64,000 nucleotides of DNA, from contig NZ_JAHKQR010000011.1 of NCBI RefSeq assembly GCF_018860805.1, positions 924,366 through 988,365 on the forward strand, in the 5' to 3' direction. Source of the stretch: Aestuariibacter sp. A3R04 (lineage in GTDB: Bacteria > Pseudomonadota > Gammaproteobacteria > Enterobacterales > Alteromonadaceae). Of this stretch, positions 40,082 to 49,539 are shown piece after piece. Positions within the stretch are counted from its first letter, which is position 1, and the number at the start of each line of letters is the position of its first letter. Position numbers and translations under genes: made by a program. The notes beneath the pieces are model-generated. The model saw only the letters and a list, made by a program, of their open reading frames with translations. It made no database searches and was not told the DNA's origin.

Positions 40082-41668
40082 CTATTCAGCCGTACGTTGA
40101 GTTTCTTCATTGACGTAAGACAATGATTCTTCGGCAAAACCGAGGCCAGCTTCAGTAAAGAAGTTGAATACCTTGTCTACTCCTCTCTCCAACAGACGTT
40201 CAACTTCATCTTCATATCTGGCAATGGCGGCAATTTTGCCGTGGTAACCGGAAAACTTTAGTTGCCTTGTAATGTTTACCGCATCGTCAATTGAAGGCAG
40301 GGCAAGCAACACCAGTTTTACTCTTGAAACATCAAGGTTATCCCACAAATCTACGTCTTCACCATCGCCACAAATGACGTTAAGACCTTGTTTTTGCAAC
40401 AACTGTATTTTCGACCTGTCTGCGTCCATTCCCCACACAGCGTTATCTGCAAGTTTGTGCAGCGAGTGAAATGCCCCCGTGCCCACTCGACCCATACCAA
40501 TAACCAAAAATTCTGCCTGGGTGATCACGGGGTATACATCTTCTTTAAGGCGCTGGGGCTTTTCAAATTTTTGTATGTCCTTTTTAATTTTAAGGTAATG
40601 GTTGTGGCTGTTTCGGTACAGCAAACTGGTAATCACAAAGGAAAGTGATACAGCAAGGGCAAGCACAACCAGCCATTGCTGAGCAAGCATGCCTAGACTC
40701 ACCGCCAAGGCCCCTACGATCAAACCGAATTCACTGTAGTTGCTTAACACTAGTGAAGTGAGGTAGCTGGTACGTGCGCGCAATTTGAGACGGGTAAACA
40801 GAGTGAAAAAAAGTGCAGATTTAATAAACAGGAATCCACATAACACAATCGCTGTAACGATCATGGTAGAATCGGGCAGAGCGGTAAGACCAATGGACAA
40901 GAAGAAACCAATTAAAAACAAATCTTTAAATGATAATAAAGACTTTGATAACTCGGTCGCTTTTGGATGCCTGGCAAGTAGCACACCTGTCAGAAGCGCA
41001 CCCAGATCGCCTTTTATGTTTACCAAATCAAATACCTGATAACCTCCTAACGCAAGAACAAAGCCAGTTAGGGGAAGCAACTCGCCGTGACCAGATTGGT
41101 CTATGATGCGGTTGAGCAGCGGGAGAAGTGGAAATGCAGCCAACAACCCCAGCGCCCATACAGAGGGTATTTTTCCGGTTGCAACCACAAGAAAAAGTAC
41201 TGCAAAGATGTCTTGCATTACAAGAATACCGATAGCCAGTCTGCCGTGTCGGGTTTTGCTTTCGCCACTTTCTTCCAATACCTTGATAACACATACTGTG
41301 CTGCTGAAGCTCAGGGCAAAGGCAATAAGTAACGCGCTTTGCAGCGAAAGATCGCCGAAAAATGCAGAAAATAGGAAGGCCAGCCCGTACAGTAAACCCG
41401 CAATAACGCCAACCCATATCAGCGAGTGACTTACGCTCCCAAGCCAAACCTCAGGCTTACTTAAATCTCTTATGTTGAGTTTTAGACCAATGGTAAAGAG
41501 CATAATGGTAATGCCGAGATCTGCGATAGACTGCAACGAATCAGTCATTGCATAACCCATTGCATTAAGGATAAAACCTGCAAGTAAATAGCCAACCAGA
41601 GGAGGCACACCTGCCATTTTCACTGACAGGCCACAGATAAAAGCAAAAAGAAGAAAAAGATATTCCAT
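40082..41668 (-). CDS. CPA2-family cation:proton antiporter with TrkA-N domain
   Basis: 528 residues: about twelve membrane helices of the Na/H exchanger fold (residues 1-370), then a TrkA-N Rossmann domain starting FLVIGMGRVGTGAFHSL and ending near residue 510. YbaL and KefB/C have this plan. It lacks a long C-terminal TrkA-C domain. It probably swaps K or Na for protons under control of a nucleotide bound to the Rossmann domain; which ion is not readable. Confidence 0.85.
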   Translation of the reverse strand: MEYLFLLFAFICGLSVKMAGVPPLVGYLLAGFILNAMGYAMTDSLQSIADLGITIMLFTIGLKLNIRDLSKPEVWLGSVSHSLIWVGVIAGLLYGLAFLFSAFFGDLSLQSALLIAFALSFSSTVCVIKVLEESGESKTRHGRLAIGILVMQDIFAVLFLVVATGKIPSVWALGLLAAFPLLPLLNRIIDQSGHGELLPLTGFVLALGGYQVFDLVNIKGDLGALLTGVLLARHPKATELSKSLLSFKDLFLIGFFLSIGLTALPDSTMIVTAIVLCGFLFIKSALFFTLFTRLKLRARTSYLTSLVLSNYSEFGLIVGALAVSLGMLAQQWLVVLALAVSLSFVITSLLYRNSHNHYLKIKKDIQKFEKPQRLKEDVYPVITQAEFLVIGMGRVGTGAFHSLHKLADNAVWGMDADRSKIQLLQKQGLNVICGDGEDVDLWDNLDVSRVKLVLLALPSIDDAVNITRQLKFSGYHGKIAAIARYEDEVERLLERGVDKVFNFFTEAGLGFAEESLSYVNEETQRTAE

Positions 41669-41867
41669 GTACTACGTGCTCAAATTATTGAGGGGAAACA
41701 ACAATGCAATTAGAATGCGTTAGATTTTTCCGTTTGTAAATTGCAGCGTTACGGGAATCGTGTACTTTGGGCTGTTAGAAGAAAAGGGCGAGTTACCGTG
41801 AAACAAGGCTGATCCTGTTGTACTCTTCAAAACATACCATTATCCACGTTTCCAGGCTCGCATTCTT

Positions 41868-43496
41868 ATGCACAAAACAATTTTAACGATACTAGTATCT
41901 GCTGTTTCTCTGAGCGCAGTTGCTGCCTTTTTTTGGCATGGCCTTATCTGGTTGTTAGTCATTACAGGAATAATGAGTGTTATTGCGCTGTTGGACGTTG
42001 TGCAGAATCGTCACGCAATACTTAAAAATTACCCGCTTATAGGACGTGCTCGGTGGGCAATAGAAGCGCTACGGCCGTTTATCCAACAGTATATTCTTGA
42101 GTCGGACACCGATGGCAAGCCAATTAGTCGGATGCATCGGGCCATTGTTTATCAGCGGGCAAAGGATGCGTTAGATTCCGCACCCTATGGCACCCAACTC
42201 GATACCTATCAGCCTGGTTACGAATGGATTGGTCACTCACTGTCCGCAATGGACATGAATGAAATGGGTGAACATCCAACCGTGCGAATTGGTGGTCCGG
42301 CTTGTCAACATCCATACAACGCCAGCATTCTCAATATTTCAGCAATGAGTTTTGGTGCGCTAAGTGGCAATGCGGTAGAAGCCTTAAACAAAGGGGCGGC
42401 GAAAGGTCATTTTTACCACAATACCGGTGAAGGGGGGCTGACACCTTATCACCTGAAACACGGCGGTGATATTGTTTGGCAGATAGGAACAGGCTACTTT
42501 GGTTGCCGAAATGAAAATGGAGATTTTGACGAACAGGCGTTTGCGGACAAAGCTCGTCACGACAATGTCAAAATGATAGAAATTAAGTTAAGTCAAGGTG
42601 CCAAACCGGGCCACGGTGGTATTTTACCAGCGCATAAAAATACGCCGGAAATTGCCCGTGTCAGAGGTGTCGAGCCCTACACACAAGTGGATTCCCCACC
42701 CAGACATACAGCCTTCTCGACACCGTTGGAAATGATGGCTTTTATTAAGAAATTGAGGGCGTTGTGTGGTGGTAAACCGGTGGGGTTTAAATTATCACTG
42801 GGTAGAAAAAGTGAATTTATAGCTATTTGCAAAGCAATGAAAGAAACCGGGATAATGCCAGACTTTATCACTGTAGACGGCGGCGAGGGAGGAACTGGCG
42901 CAGCACCATTGGAATATACAAATTCCATTGGTTTTCCACTACGTGAAGCACTGGCGTTCGTCGATGATTGTTTAACCGGATATGACATCCGTCAGCACAT
43001 TAAAATTATTGCGTCGGGAAAAATTATTACTGCATTTGATATGGTCAAGAATATGAGTCTGGGGGCTGATCTATGTAATAGTGCCAGGGGAATGATGCTG
43101 GCGCTTGGGTGTGTTCAGAGTTTGTCGTGTAATACTAATGCCTGTCCTACCGGCGTGGCAACTCAAAATCCCTCCCTTGCACGAGGACTGGTTGTTGAAG
43201 ATAAATACGAACGTGTTTATCGCTTTCACAAAAAAACCATACATGCGTTTCTTGATATCTTATCGTCTACGGGGCATGGAGACCACTCAGCTCTAAATCG
43301 CACTCACATTTTTCGCCGTGTTAACCAACAGGACGTACGCCGATACGATGAAATTTTTCCCCACATTAAACGCGGTGTTCTTTTGTCTGATGACATACCA
43401 GAGCGCTTTGCGTTACACGTTAAGGAAGCATGTGTGAGTAGCTTTATTCCTAAAAGCCTGTTGTCAACGATCGACGAAGAAACAAAAGCAGTGTAA
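41868..43496 (+). CDS. FMN-binding glutamate synthase-family protein
   Basis: 542 residues. Two N-terminal membrane helices (about 5-45) are followed by the FMN/Fe-S barrel of glutamate synthase: ISAMSFGALSGNAVEALNKG, HNTGEGGLTPYHL, VDGGEGGTGAAP and the cysteine cluster CVQSLSCNTNACPTG. It lacks the glutamine amidotransferase domain, so it is not a full GltB. Such stand-alone forms are widespread; the substrate is not known. Membrane attachment is unusual for the parent enzyme. Confidence 0.85.
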   Translation: MHKTILTILVSAVSLSAVAAFFWHGLIWLLVITGIMSVIALLDVVQNRHAILKNYPLIGRARWAIEALRPFIQQYILESDTDGKPISRMHRAIVYQRAKDALDSAPYGTQLDTYQPGYEWIGHSLSAMDMNEMGEHPTVRIGGPACQHPYNASILNISAMSFGALSGNAVEALNKGAAKGHFYHNTGEGGLTPYHLKHGGDIVWQIGTGYFGCRNENGDFDEQAFADKARHDNVKMIEIKLSQGAKPGHGGILPAHKNTPEIARVRGVEPYTQVDSPPRHTAFSTPLEMMAFIKKLRALCGGKPVGFKLSLGRKSEFIAICKAMKETGIMPDFITVDGGEGGTGAAPLEYTNSIGFPLREALAFVDDCLTGYDIRQHIKIIASGKIITAFDMVKNMSLGADLCNSARGMMLALGCVQSLSCNTNACPTGVATQNPSLARGLVVEDKYERVYRFHKKTIHAFLDILSSTGHGDHSALNRTHIFRRVNQQDVRRYDEIFPHIKRGVLLSDDIPERFALHVKEACVSSFIPKSLLSTIDEETKAV

Positions 43497-43603
43497 ATTT
43501 GATGTTAATCAAGCTTTTGATCTTTATCATCGGTTAGCGTATCAGAGTAGCAGCGACGACATTGACGCTACTGCATAACTGACTTCATACAGGAGAACGC
43601 TTT

Positions 43604-44026
43604 ATGCAATCTTACGATGCAATTCTAGTAGCAATTGATATTTACTCTGATTACGAACCAGTTGTACAGCGCGCGGTTCAGGTGGCAGGCACCAGTGTTA
43701 AGGTTAATTTACTCTATGTCGTATATCCACAAACCAGTATAGAACCCTATGGCTTGTTTTTAGAAACTGATTATTCTGATGAAATTTGCCAGCAGGCCAA
43801 GCGCAAACTGGAATCCATTGCCAATCATCACAACATTCCTCATTCTCATACCCATGTGGTAGTAGGGGCGGCGGCTGAAGAGATCCACGAAGCAGCAGAG
43901 CGACTGAAGGCTGATCTCATTGTTATTGGTACCCACGGGCGCAGTGGAATGCGTTTGTTATTAGGTTCCACGGCAAACGCCGTATTGCACGGAGTAAAAA
44001 CGGATGTACTTGCTGTTAAGGTGTAA
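43604..44026 (+). CDS. Universal stress protein, UspA family
   Basis: 140 residues with the UspA fold and the ATP-binding-type G-x2-G-x9-G(S/T) motif in GTHGRSGMRLLLGSTANAVL near the C-terminus. UspA-group proteins of this length bind or do not bind ATP depending on small changes. A good AGGAG site precedes the ATG. It stands alone. Confidence 0.9.
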   Translation: MQSYDAILVAIDIYSDYEPVVQRAVQVAGTSVKVNLLYVVYPQTSIEPYGLFLETDYSDEICQQAKRKLESIANHHNIPHSHTHVVVGAAAEEIHEAAERLKADLIVIGTHGRSGMRLLLGSTANAVLHGVKTDVLAVKV

Positions 44027-44123
44027 CATTACTGCGGTAGTTTAACTGCTAGAATACGCAAGTCGCCTCAGTGAAAGCGGTCATATTATTTTCTCAGTGT
44101 GTTGTTAGCCGGAATTCAGTTGT

Positions 44124-44483
44124 ATGATAAAAAAACAAAAGGGCTTCAAACGAATGTATTACGCGACCTTGTATTCCCTAAACGGGTTAAGAGCGTCCTG
44201 GTATAGTGAGGCGGCTATCCGACAGGAATTAGCCGTCATGTTTTTTCTTATACCTGCCGCTTTTTTTGTTACCCCTGAGACGGCTGAAAGGTTAATTTTA
44301 ATCAGTAGCTTATTCTTGGTGTTAATTACCGAGCTCCTCAATACTGCCATTGAAGCGCTGGCAGACAAGGTGAGTATCGAGTTCCACGAACTTATTCGCA
44401 AAACCAAAGATATTGCCTCGGCGGCTGTGTTTGTCGCTATTGTCCTGGCAACATTGAGTTGGGCAATGATCTTATTACTTTAA
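44124..44483 (+). CDS. dgkA: Diacylglycerol kinase
   Basis: 119 residues with three membrane helices and the DgkA signature ITELLNTAIEALADKVS (E-x-x-N-T-x-I-E). It phosphorylates diacylglycerol, a by-product of membrane-derived oligosaccharide and LPS modification, back to phosphatidic acid. E. coli DgkA has 122 residues. Confidence 0.93.
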   Translation: MIKKQKGFKRMYYATLYSLNGLRASWYSEAAIRQELAVMFFLIPAAFFVTPETAERLILISSLFLVLITELLNTAIEALADKVSIEFHELIRKTKDIASAAVFVAIVLATLSWAMILLL

Positions 44484-44531
44484 TTATTACAACTTCACAG
44501 GCATAGCAAACCATTGCAGTTGAATCCAGCG

Positions 44532-44888
44532 CTAAAATGAAGCTGCTTTTTCTCCCTCGGGAAGTTGAGCGTTGACCAAATCAGTCACCGTACTTTCGAT
44601 GAGCTTTAAATGAGAATGATGAATTTTCGCTTGCTTGGTATTCTCCAGACTTACAGTTTCAAAGCATACATCATCACCTTGGCTGCATACTTTCACCAGC
44701 TCGTCTTCACGCTTGTTTGAAACGGGAACGCGAATGTACAAAGGCTCATTGTGGGACTCAAAATATTGAAACGCATCGTCGATTGACTTAAACGGCGCTT
44801 TTTTCTCTGGTTGCAGAGACCACTGTGACGATTGAGTAACGATCTGCGCTAGCAATTTGGCGTGCTGCGTTTTCATTTCACAAGACAT
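44532..44888 (-). CDS. Small acidic cytosolic protein of unknown function
   Basis: 118 residues starting MSCEMKTQHAKLLAQIV after a perfect GGAGG site, which fixes the start; an upstream ATG is not supported. No membrane segment. A central FKSIDDAFQYFESHNEPLYI segment and a C-terminal helix are visible. I do not recognise a family. Confidence 0.65.
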   Translation of the reverse strand: MSCEMKTQHAKLLAQIVTQSSQWSLQPEKKAPFKSIDDAFQYFESHNEPLYIRVPVSNKREDELVKVCSQGDDVCFETVSLENTKQAKIHHSHLKLIESTVTDLVNAQLPEGEKAASF

Positions 44889-45336
44889 GATAATATCCTC
44901 CGTTGTTGCGATTGTTACGCACATAGCCGGAAAAAAGTTCTATTCGTTTCTGTTATCTTTAATTCATTGTGTATTCATATTGATGAATAAAAAATCTGCA
45001 TCAATTCCCTAGAAATACCTTGCATTCCTTTCATTCCACGGACTATAACTCCCGGCTATAGATAAAATGCGCAAAGGGACAAAATCAAGTTGTATTTATC
45101 GCTGTCAATAGCAGGGTAAACCTCTGATATGAGTATGTCTGCACGTATATTCTGCTCGGCAGTAATGGCGATTGGAAAAAACAAGTGGTACCTTCAAATA
45201 ATATAAAATATTACAAATGAATGGCTTTTGGCGAACAAACTATTCTTGACGAAGCCTGCTGCTGGCGGTTAAATGTTCAAACATAATAAAAACGTAACGT
45301 TCCAGTAAAAAACAGAACACAACAACAGGTGACACT
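44889..45336. other. Intergenic region before TonB-dependent receptor
   Basis: 448 bases, AT-rich. It must hold the promoters for the 44888 gene (-) and the 45337 receptor gene (+). No hairpin terminator, tRNA or convincing open frame was seen. Confidence 0.4.
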
Positions 45337-48324
45337 ATGAGAAAGGAAAAAGCACGTTTTGCTGCACGCTATTTAAGCAAGCAAATTCGTCAGTCTTGGA
45401 ACCCCGTTAATGTTATTGCGCCCCTTTGTTTAGCAACTGCTGTGCTTTCAGCTCCTGCTATGGCACAACAACAAACTGGTAGTATCAAAGGGCAGGTCGA
45501 GGCTGGTGATTCAACAACGAATGTAGCTGGCATTGAAGTAACAGCAACCAGTTCGGTCATGCCCAAGCCTAGAACAGCGACAACCCGTGAAGATGGCTCG
45601 TTTACTATGCCATTTTTGCTACCGGGTGAATACACGGTGTCGTTTAAGCTCCCTAATGGTCAAACCAAAGAGTTTGAAGCCCGCGTTCTCCTTGAACAAA
45701 CTTCTTCGATTAACTTTGTTTACTCACCAGACAATACTGAAGTGATTACTATTACCGGTAGCCCATTTGTTACCACGGGTGATTCATCTTTAACCAATTC
45801 TTTTGGCGCCGAAGTTATTCAGTCTCTGCCGGTGGGACAAACTTATCGCGATATGCTGAAAATTCTGCCTGGGGTCGAGTACTCTGAAAACGGCACGCTT
45901 GGCCCATCAGCGGGTGGATCTGGGGCTGACAACAGTTACGGTTTTGATGGCGTAGATTTATCTATGCCCATGTTTGGTAACCTTTCTTCTGAGCCATCTA
46001 CCCATGATATCGCAAGTGTTTCGGTTGACCGCGGTGGCGCAAAAGCCATTGGCTTTAACCGCTCTGGTGGTTTTTCAGTTAACTCGGTCTCTAAATCAGG
46101 TACCAACGAATTTCATGGCAGTCTTGAATACCGCATTCAGCCTTCTTCGTTCTCAGCAACACCCAAAGATGGCGTAATTCAAGATACGGATCAGAGTTGG
46201 ATCATTGCCTCGGTAAGTGGGCCACTGATTGAAGACGAACTTTTCTTCTATGGTTCTTTTTACCGTCCGGAAGTAGACGGCAGCAGCAAAGAAACTGCGT
46301 ATGGACCAACCAAAGATTATGAAAGTGAAAGAAACGAATATTTTGGTAAGTTAACCTGGGCTCCCACCGATGATATTTTGCTTAATGCCAGCCTACGAGA
46401 TTCGGAGCGCACCGTATCGGGTTCTTCGATTGGTGAATTTGAAGCCGATTCGGTATCAGTAGGTTCTGAGTCAAACCTCAGTATTTATTCCGTTGATGGT
46501 TCCTGGTTATTTGATGAGTCCAGTTTGTCATTTAAATACGGCAAGTATGAAGAAGACTTTATCGACACCCCCGATGTACAGTTAACCAGTGTCGTACCTT
46601 CGCTTGGTGGTACGCTTGATGTAGCTCGCTTAGACGAAATGGGCTACTTCAATGTTCCTGGTTTGCGGGATGATGCCGAGTTAACGAACGAAGATATCCA
46701 GTTCAATACAGGCGCGTTACCCCTTATCAATGAATATGGCTACATCGGTGACGATGGGCAACGCGCAGGCGGTGGTGGTGTTGGCGCCTATTCAACATAT
46801 AATCGTCAATCCTTTGAACGGGAGAGTTTCGAACTTGCATTTGACACGGAAAAAGCCTTGGGTGATACCTATCACACTATTCATGTTGCCGCAAAATGGG
46901 AAGAAATCTCCGAAGATTTAGTTCGCTTGTCCAATGGTTGGGGCTCCATAAAATATGTGGGCGGCGTAGACGACGAATTCCCAGGTGCCTATTACGTTGC
47001 TGATGTTCAGCAAATGAGCCTGAGTGTTGACGGTTCCGAAACACCGTCCATTGTGTCTACATCCGAAACCATTAACTTTGAGATCAATGACACCATCGAA
47101 CATGGCGACTTTACTTATAACATTGGTGTTCTCGTTTCAAAAGACACCCTCTATGGCCAGGGGTTGCGTGAAAACAGCAGCAACGTATCTGGCTTCGAAA
47201 ATGCACCTGGTCACGAATACGAAATGTATTCCACCGACTGGAAAGACATGATTCAGCCCCGTCTAGGTGTAACCTGGGAATATGATGATGAAAGCACTGT
47301 GTTTGCCAATTATGCCAGCTATAACCCGAATGCTTCATCGTTAGCGCGTGCAGCGAGTTGGGACAGAAACTCCCGTGCAACCATTGAAGTTCAATTTGAT
47401 GAGCAAGGTAATTATCTTGATTCCGGGGCGAAACCAGGTTCATCTGGTAAATTCTTTGCCGACAATATGCGCCCACGTCGCATTGATGAGTACACGTTAG
47501 GTACGACCCGAGCATTGAGCAACAGCCTGATGCTTCGTTCCCACGTTCGATTCCGTTATGGTAGTCACTTCTGGGAAGATATGCCAAATGGTGCGCGTCT
47601 CTATGGTGATTACGAGGGCGGTTCGGTACCTGCGGACATTGCAGCGAAAGGCTTGTATATCGATAACTTAGATGAGTTACGTGCTGAGGTTGGCGGATCT
47701 TCTTATGTTATTGCAGAGGTTGATGGCGGACAAACGAAGTACTGGGAATGGAGTTCAGAGCTGGAGTGGTTTGGTGAGCGCACCTATGTGAACGCGTCTT
47801 ATACCTGGAGTCACTACTATGGTAACTTCGACCAAGACAACACTACGACAACCAATGATGCCAACAACTTTATCGGTTCGTCATATTATGGTGATGGACG
47901 CGGTCGTATGCCGTGGGATTTCCGTTACGGCAAATTGGCAGCAGATAAGCCCCATAAAGTGAAGGTGTTTGGTTATTACACCACAGATTGGGAAGCCAAT
48001 ATTGGTGCCTACTTTATCTTCCAGTCGGGCGAAGCGTGGAACGCCTGGGATGGTTCACTGTATGGCTTCTCATCAAGTACAAGCCGTTTTGCAGAGCCTG
48101 CAGGTAGCCGACGCGGCGCAAGTCATTGGCAACTTGATCTGAACTACACACAAGATTGGGTTATCAGTGATTACACCGTCAAGTTCCGTGCGGACTTGTT
48201 TAACGTGTTTGACAAGCAAACGGGCTATAATTACGACCCGTATGTCACGGCAGACAGTTTTGCTGAGCCACGTGATTACTACAACCCAAGACGACTGCAA
48301 TTGTCTCTTATTATGCAGTTTTAA
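45337..48324 (+). CDS. TonB-dependent receptor with carboxypeptidase-regulatory-like N-domain (Oar-like)
   Basis: 995 residues. A long signal region (cleavage probably after APAMA, near residue 42) is followed by a carboxypeptidase regulatory-like beta domain (about 48-125: GSIKGQVEAGDSTTNVAGIE, DGSFTMPFLLPGEYTV), then a plug (LPVGQTYRDMLKILPGVEYS, GFDGVDLSMPMFGN) and an outer-membrane beta barrel ending in the aromatic LQLSLIMQF. This is the plan of Oar-type receptors. The substrate is unknown, possibly a peptide or polysaccharide fragment. No partner genes are beside it. Confidence 0.9.
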   Translation: MRKEKARFAARYLSKQIRQSWNPVNVIAPLCLATAVLSAPAMAQQQTGSIKGQVEAGDSTTNVAGIEVTATSSVMPKPRTATTREDGSFTMPFLLPGEYTVSFKLPNGQTKEFEARVLLEQTSSINFVYSPDNTEVITITGSPFVTTGDSSLTNSFGAEVIQSLPVGQTYRDMLKILPGVEYSENGTLGPSAGGSGADNSYGFDGVDLSMPMFGNLSSEPSTHDIASVSVDRGGAKAIGFNRSGGFSVNSVSKSGTNEFHGSLEYRIQPSSFSATPKDGVIQDTDQSWIIASVSGPLIEDELFFYGSFYRPEVDGSSKETAYGPTKDYESERNEYFGKLTWAPTDDILLNASLRDSERTVSGSSIGEFEADSVSVGSESNLSIYSVDGSWLFDESSLSFKYGKYEEDFIDTPDVQLTSVVPSLGGTLDVARLDEMGYFNVPGLRDDAELTNEDIQFNTGALPLINEYGYIGDDGQRAGGGGVGAYSTYNRQSFERESFELAFDTEKALGDTYHTIHVAAKWEEISEDLVRLSNGWGSIKYVGGVDDEFPGAYYVADVQQMSLSVDGSETPSIVSTSETINFEINDTIEHGDFTYNIGVLVSKDTLYGQGLRENSSNVSGFENAPGHEYEMYSTDWKDMIQPRLGVTWEYDDESTVFANYASYNPNASSLARAASWDRNSRATIEVQFDEQGNYLDSGAKPGSSGKFFADNMRPRRIDEYTLGTTRALSNSLMLRSHVRFRYGSHFWEDMPNGARLYGDYEGGSVPADIAAKGLYIDNLDELRAEVGGSSYVIAEVDGGQTKYWEWSSELEWFGERTYVNASYTWSHYYGNFDQDNTTTTNDANNFIGSSYYGDGRGRMPWDFRYGKLAADKPHKVKVFGYYTTDWEANIGAYFIFQSGEAWNAWDGSLYGFSSSTSRFAEPAGSRRGASHWQLDLNYTQDWVISDYTVKFRADLFNVFDKQTGYNYDPYVTADSFAEPRDYYNPRRLQLSLIMQF

Positions 48325-48335
48325 AACATCTAGTT

Positions 48336-48363
48336 AAAAAAACCGCCGGGGGGCGGTTTTTTT
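48336..48363 (+). terminator. Terminator after Oar-like receptor
   Basis: AAAACCGCC and GGCGGTTTT flank a G-rich loop, with a T-run after it. Confidence 0.88.
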
Positions 48364-48371
48364 ATATACGA

Positions 48372-48893
48372 TTAACACTGTTGAATCGTATTGTCGTTGG
48401 CTGAAAGCGAGCGGTCTTTCACCGTAATATCTGAAATGTAGTTTTGTTCTTCGTCTTTAATGACAAACCCCGCTTGCATATAATGTTTTAACATAGGTGC
48501 AAATTGGGGGAGGGCGGTGTCAACCTCTTTTCCAATAGATACATTTAGTCCAACATTGGCCTTACCTGCTATTTCGCCTGATTCAATGTCCTGGGATGAG
48601 AAAGCTAAAAATGCCATGTCGCCATGTATTGTAGTCGGAACCGAATTGTAGAGAACACTGATATCCTTAATGGCTACACCCGGTGAACTTTTGCCCAACT
48701 CATCAAGAAATTCCATCATTAATAGAGCGTGATCTTCACTCGTGGTTTGCATTGAGCTCATCGTAGTGATCGCTATTTCTGACAATCCATATAAACGGAT
48801 ATCTGCGGTCATGTCTGAAACCTCTTCGGGTAATTGCGCACTTAATACTTCGATTTTGGGAGACGATAAGATGTAGTTAACATTTTGTATCAT
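48372..48893 (-). pseudogene. DUF945-like protein, probably a truncated remnant
   Basis: 173 residues with no signal peptide. The C-terminal stretch (HYMQAGFVIKDEEQNYISDI then TVKDRSLSAND) matches the way DUF945/YdgA proteins end, but those are about 450-500 residues and have a signal or membrane anchor. Only 127 bases separate its start from the next gene, and they do not hold the missing part. So it is either a 5'-truncated remnant or a short relative. Confidence 0.5.
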
Positions 48894-49020
48894 GTCAGGT
48901 TAGCGTAATCTCGAACCATTGGCTTGTAGCTACAGTACCGAAATAGTGGTTCAAGCAAAAATAGGGGGAATGAGTGAGATCTGTTAAGTGTCAATCTCAG
49001 CTACTAGACTAGATAATGAG

Positions 49021-49374
49021 TCAATAGCAACGTTCAACAATGGCGTTGAAAATCGTTGTTTCCCGCGCTTTTACTTTTTTGTAGAACGTGTTGGGTTCAT
49101 CGCCTTTTTGCATACCATCTATGGTAACTGCATAGCCAGACAATTTTCCATCTATGGTCTTGTTTAACATTCTTGCTTTATAACCATCAATGTAAAAGTG
49201 AAAAACCAGCTTATCCTTGGAAAATTCATCGACAAATACCTGGTCACTCACAACTTCACCAACACAATCCACAGACACTGGCTTCAAATAAACCCTGTCT
49301 AATCCAGCCATATTATTGCTGGGCTGACAGGCACTGAGCACGACAATGGCTGAAAGTATGAGTATATTTTTCAT
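49021..49374 (-). CDS. Small putative lipoprotein
   Basis: 117 residues with a lipoprotein signal, MKNILILSAIVVLSAC, whose LSAC lipobox puts the lipid on Cys16. Residue +2 is Gln, so outer-membrane sorting is expected. The mature part has an early and a late cysteine (SVDCVGE and VERCY) that could pair. Family unknown. Confidence 0.75.
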   Translation of the reverse strand: MKNILILSAIVVLSACQPSNNMAGLDRVYLKPVSVDCVGEVVSDQVFVDEFSKDKLVFHFYIDGYKARMLNKTIDGKLSGYAVTIDGMQKGDEPNTFYKKVKARETTIFNAIVERCY

Positions 49375-49506
49375 GATTCAGAGAAAAGATGGGAATAAAA
49401 GCGTCAATGATGCGCGGCGGATTGACAACTGTCAACCTTGTAATGCTAAGAACTTAAAACAAAATAAAAACCACACGGAAATTGGTTACGCGTAACATGG
49501 GAGTGG

Positions 49507-49532
49507 GGAAAAGCCCCTTTGATCAGGGGCTT
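49507..49532 (-). terminator. Terminator after TIGR01782-type receptor
   Basis: AAGCCCC and GGGGCTT flank an eight-base loop, with TTTT after the stem on the minus strand. Confidence 0.8.
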
Positions 49533-49539
49533 AGATTAG

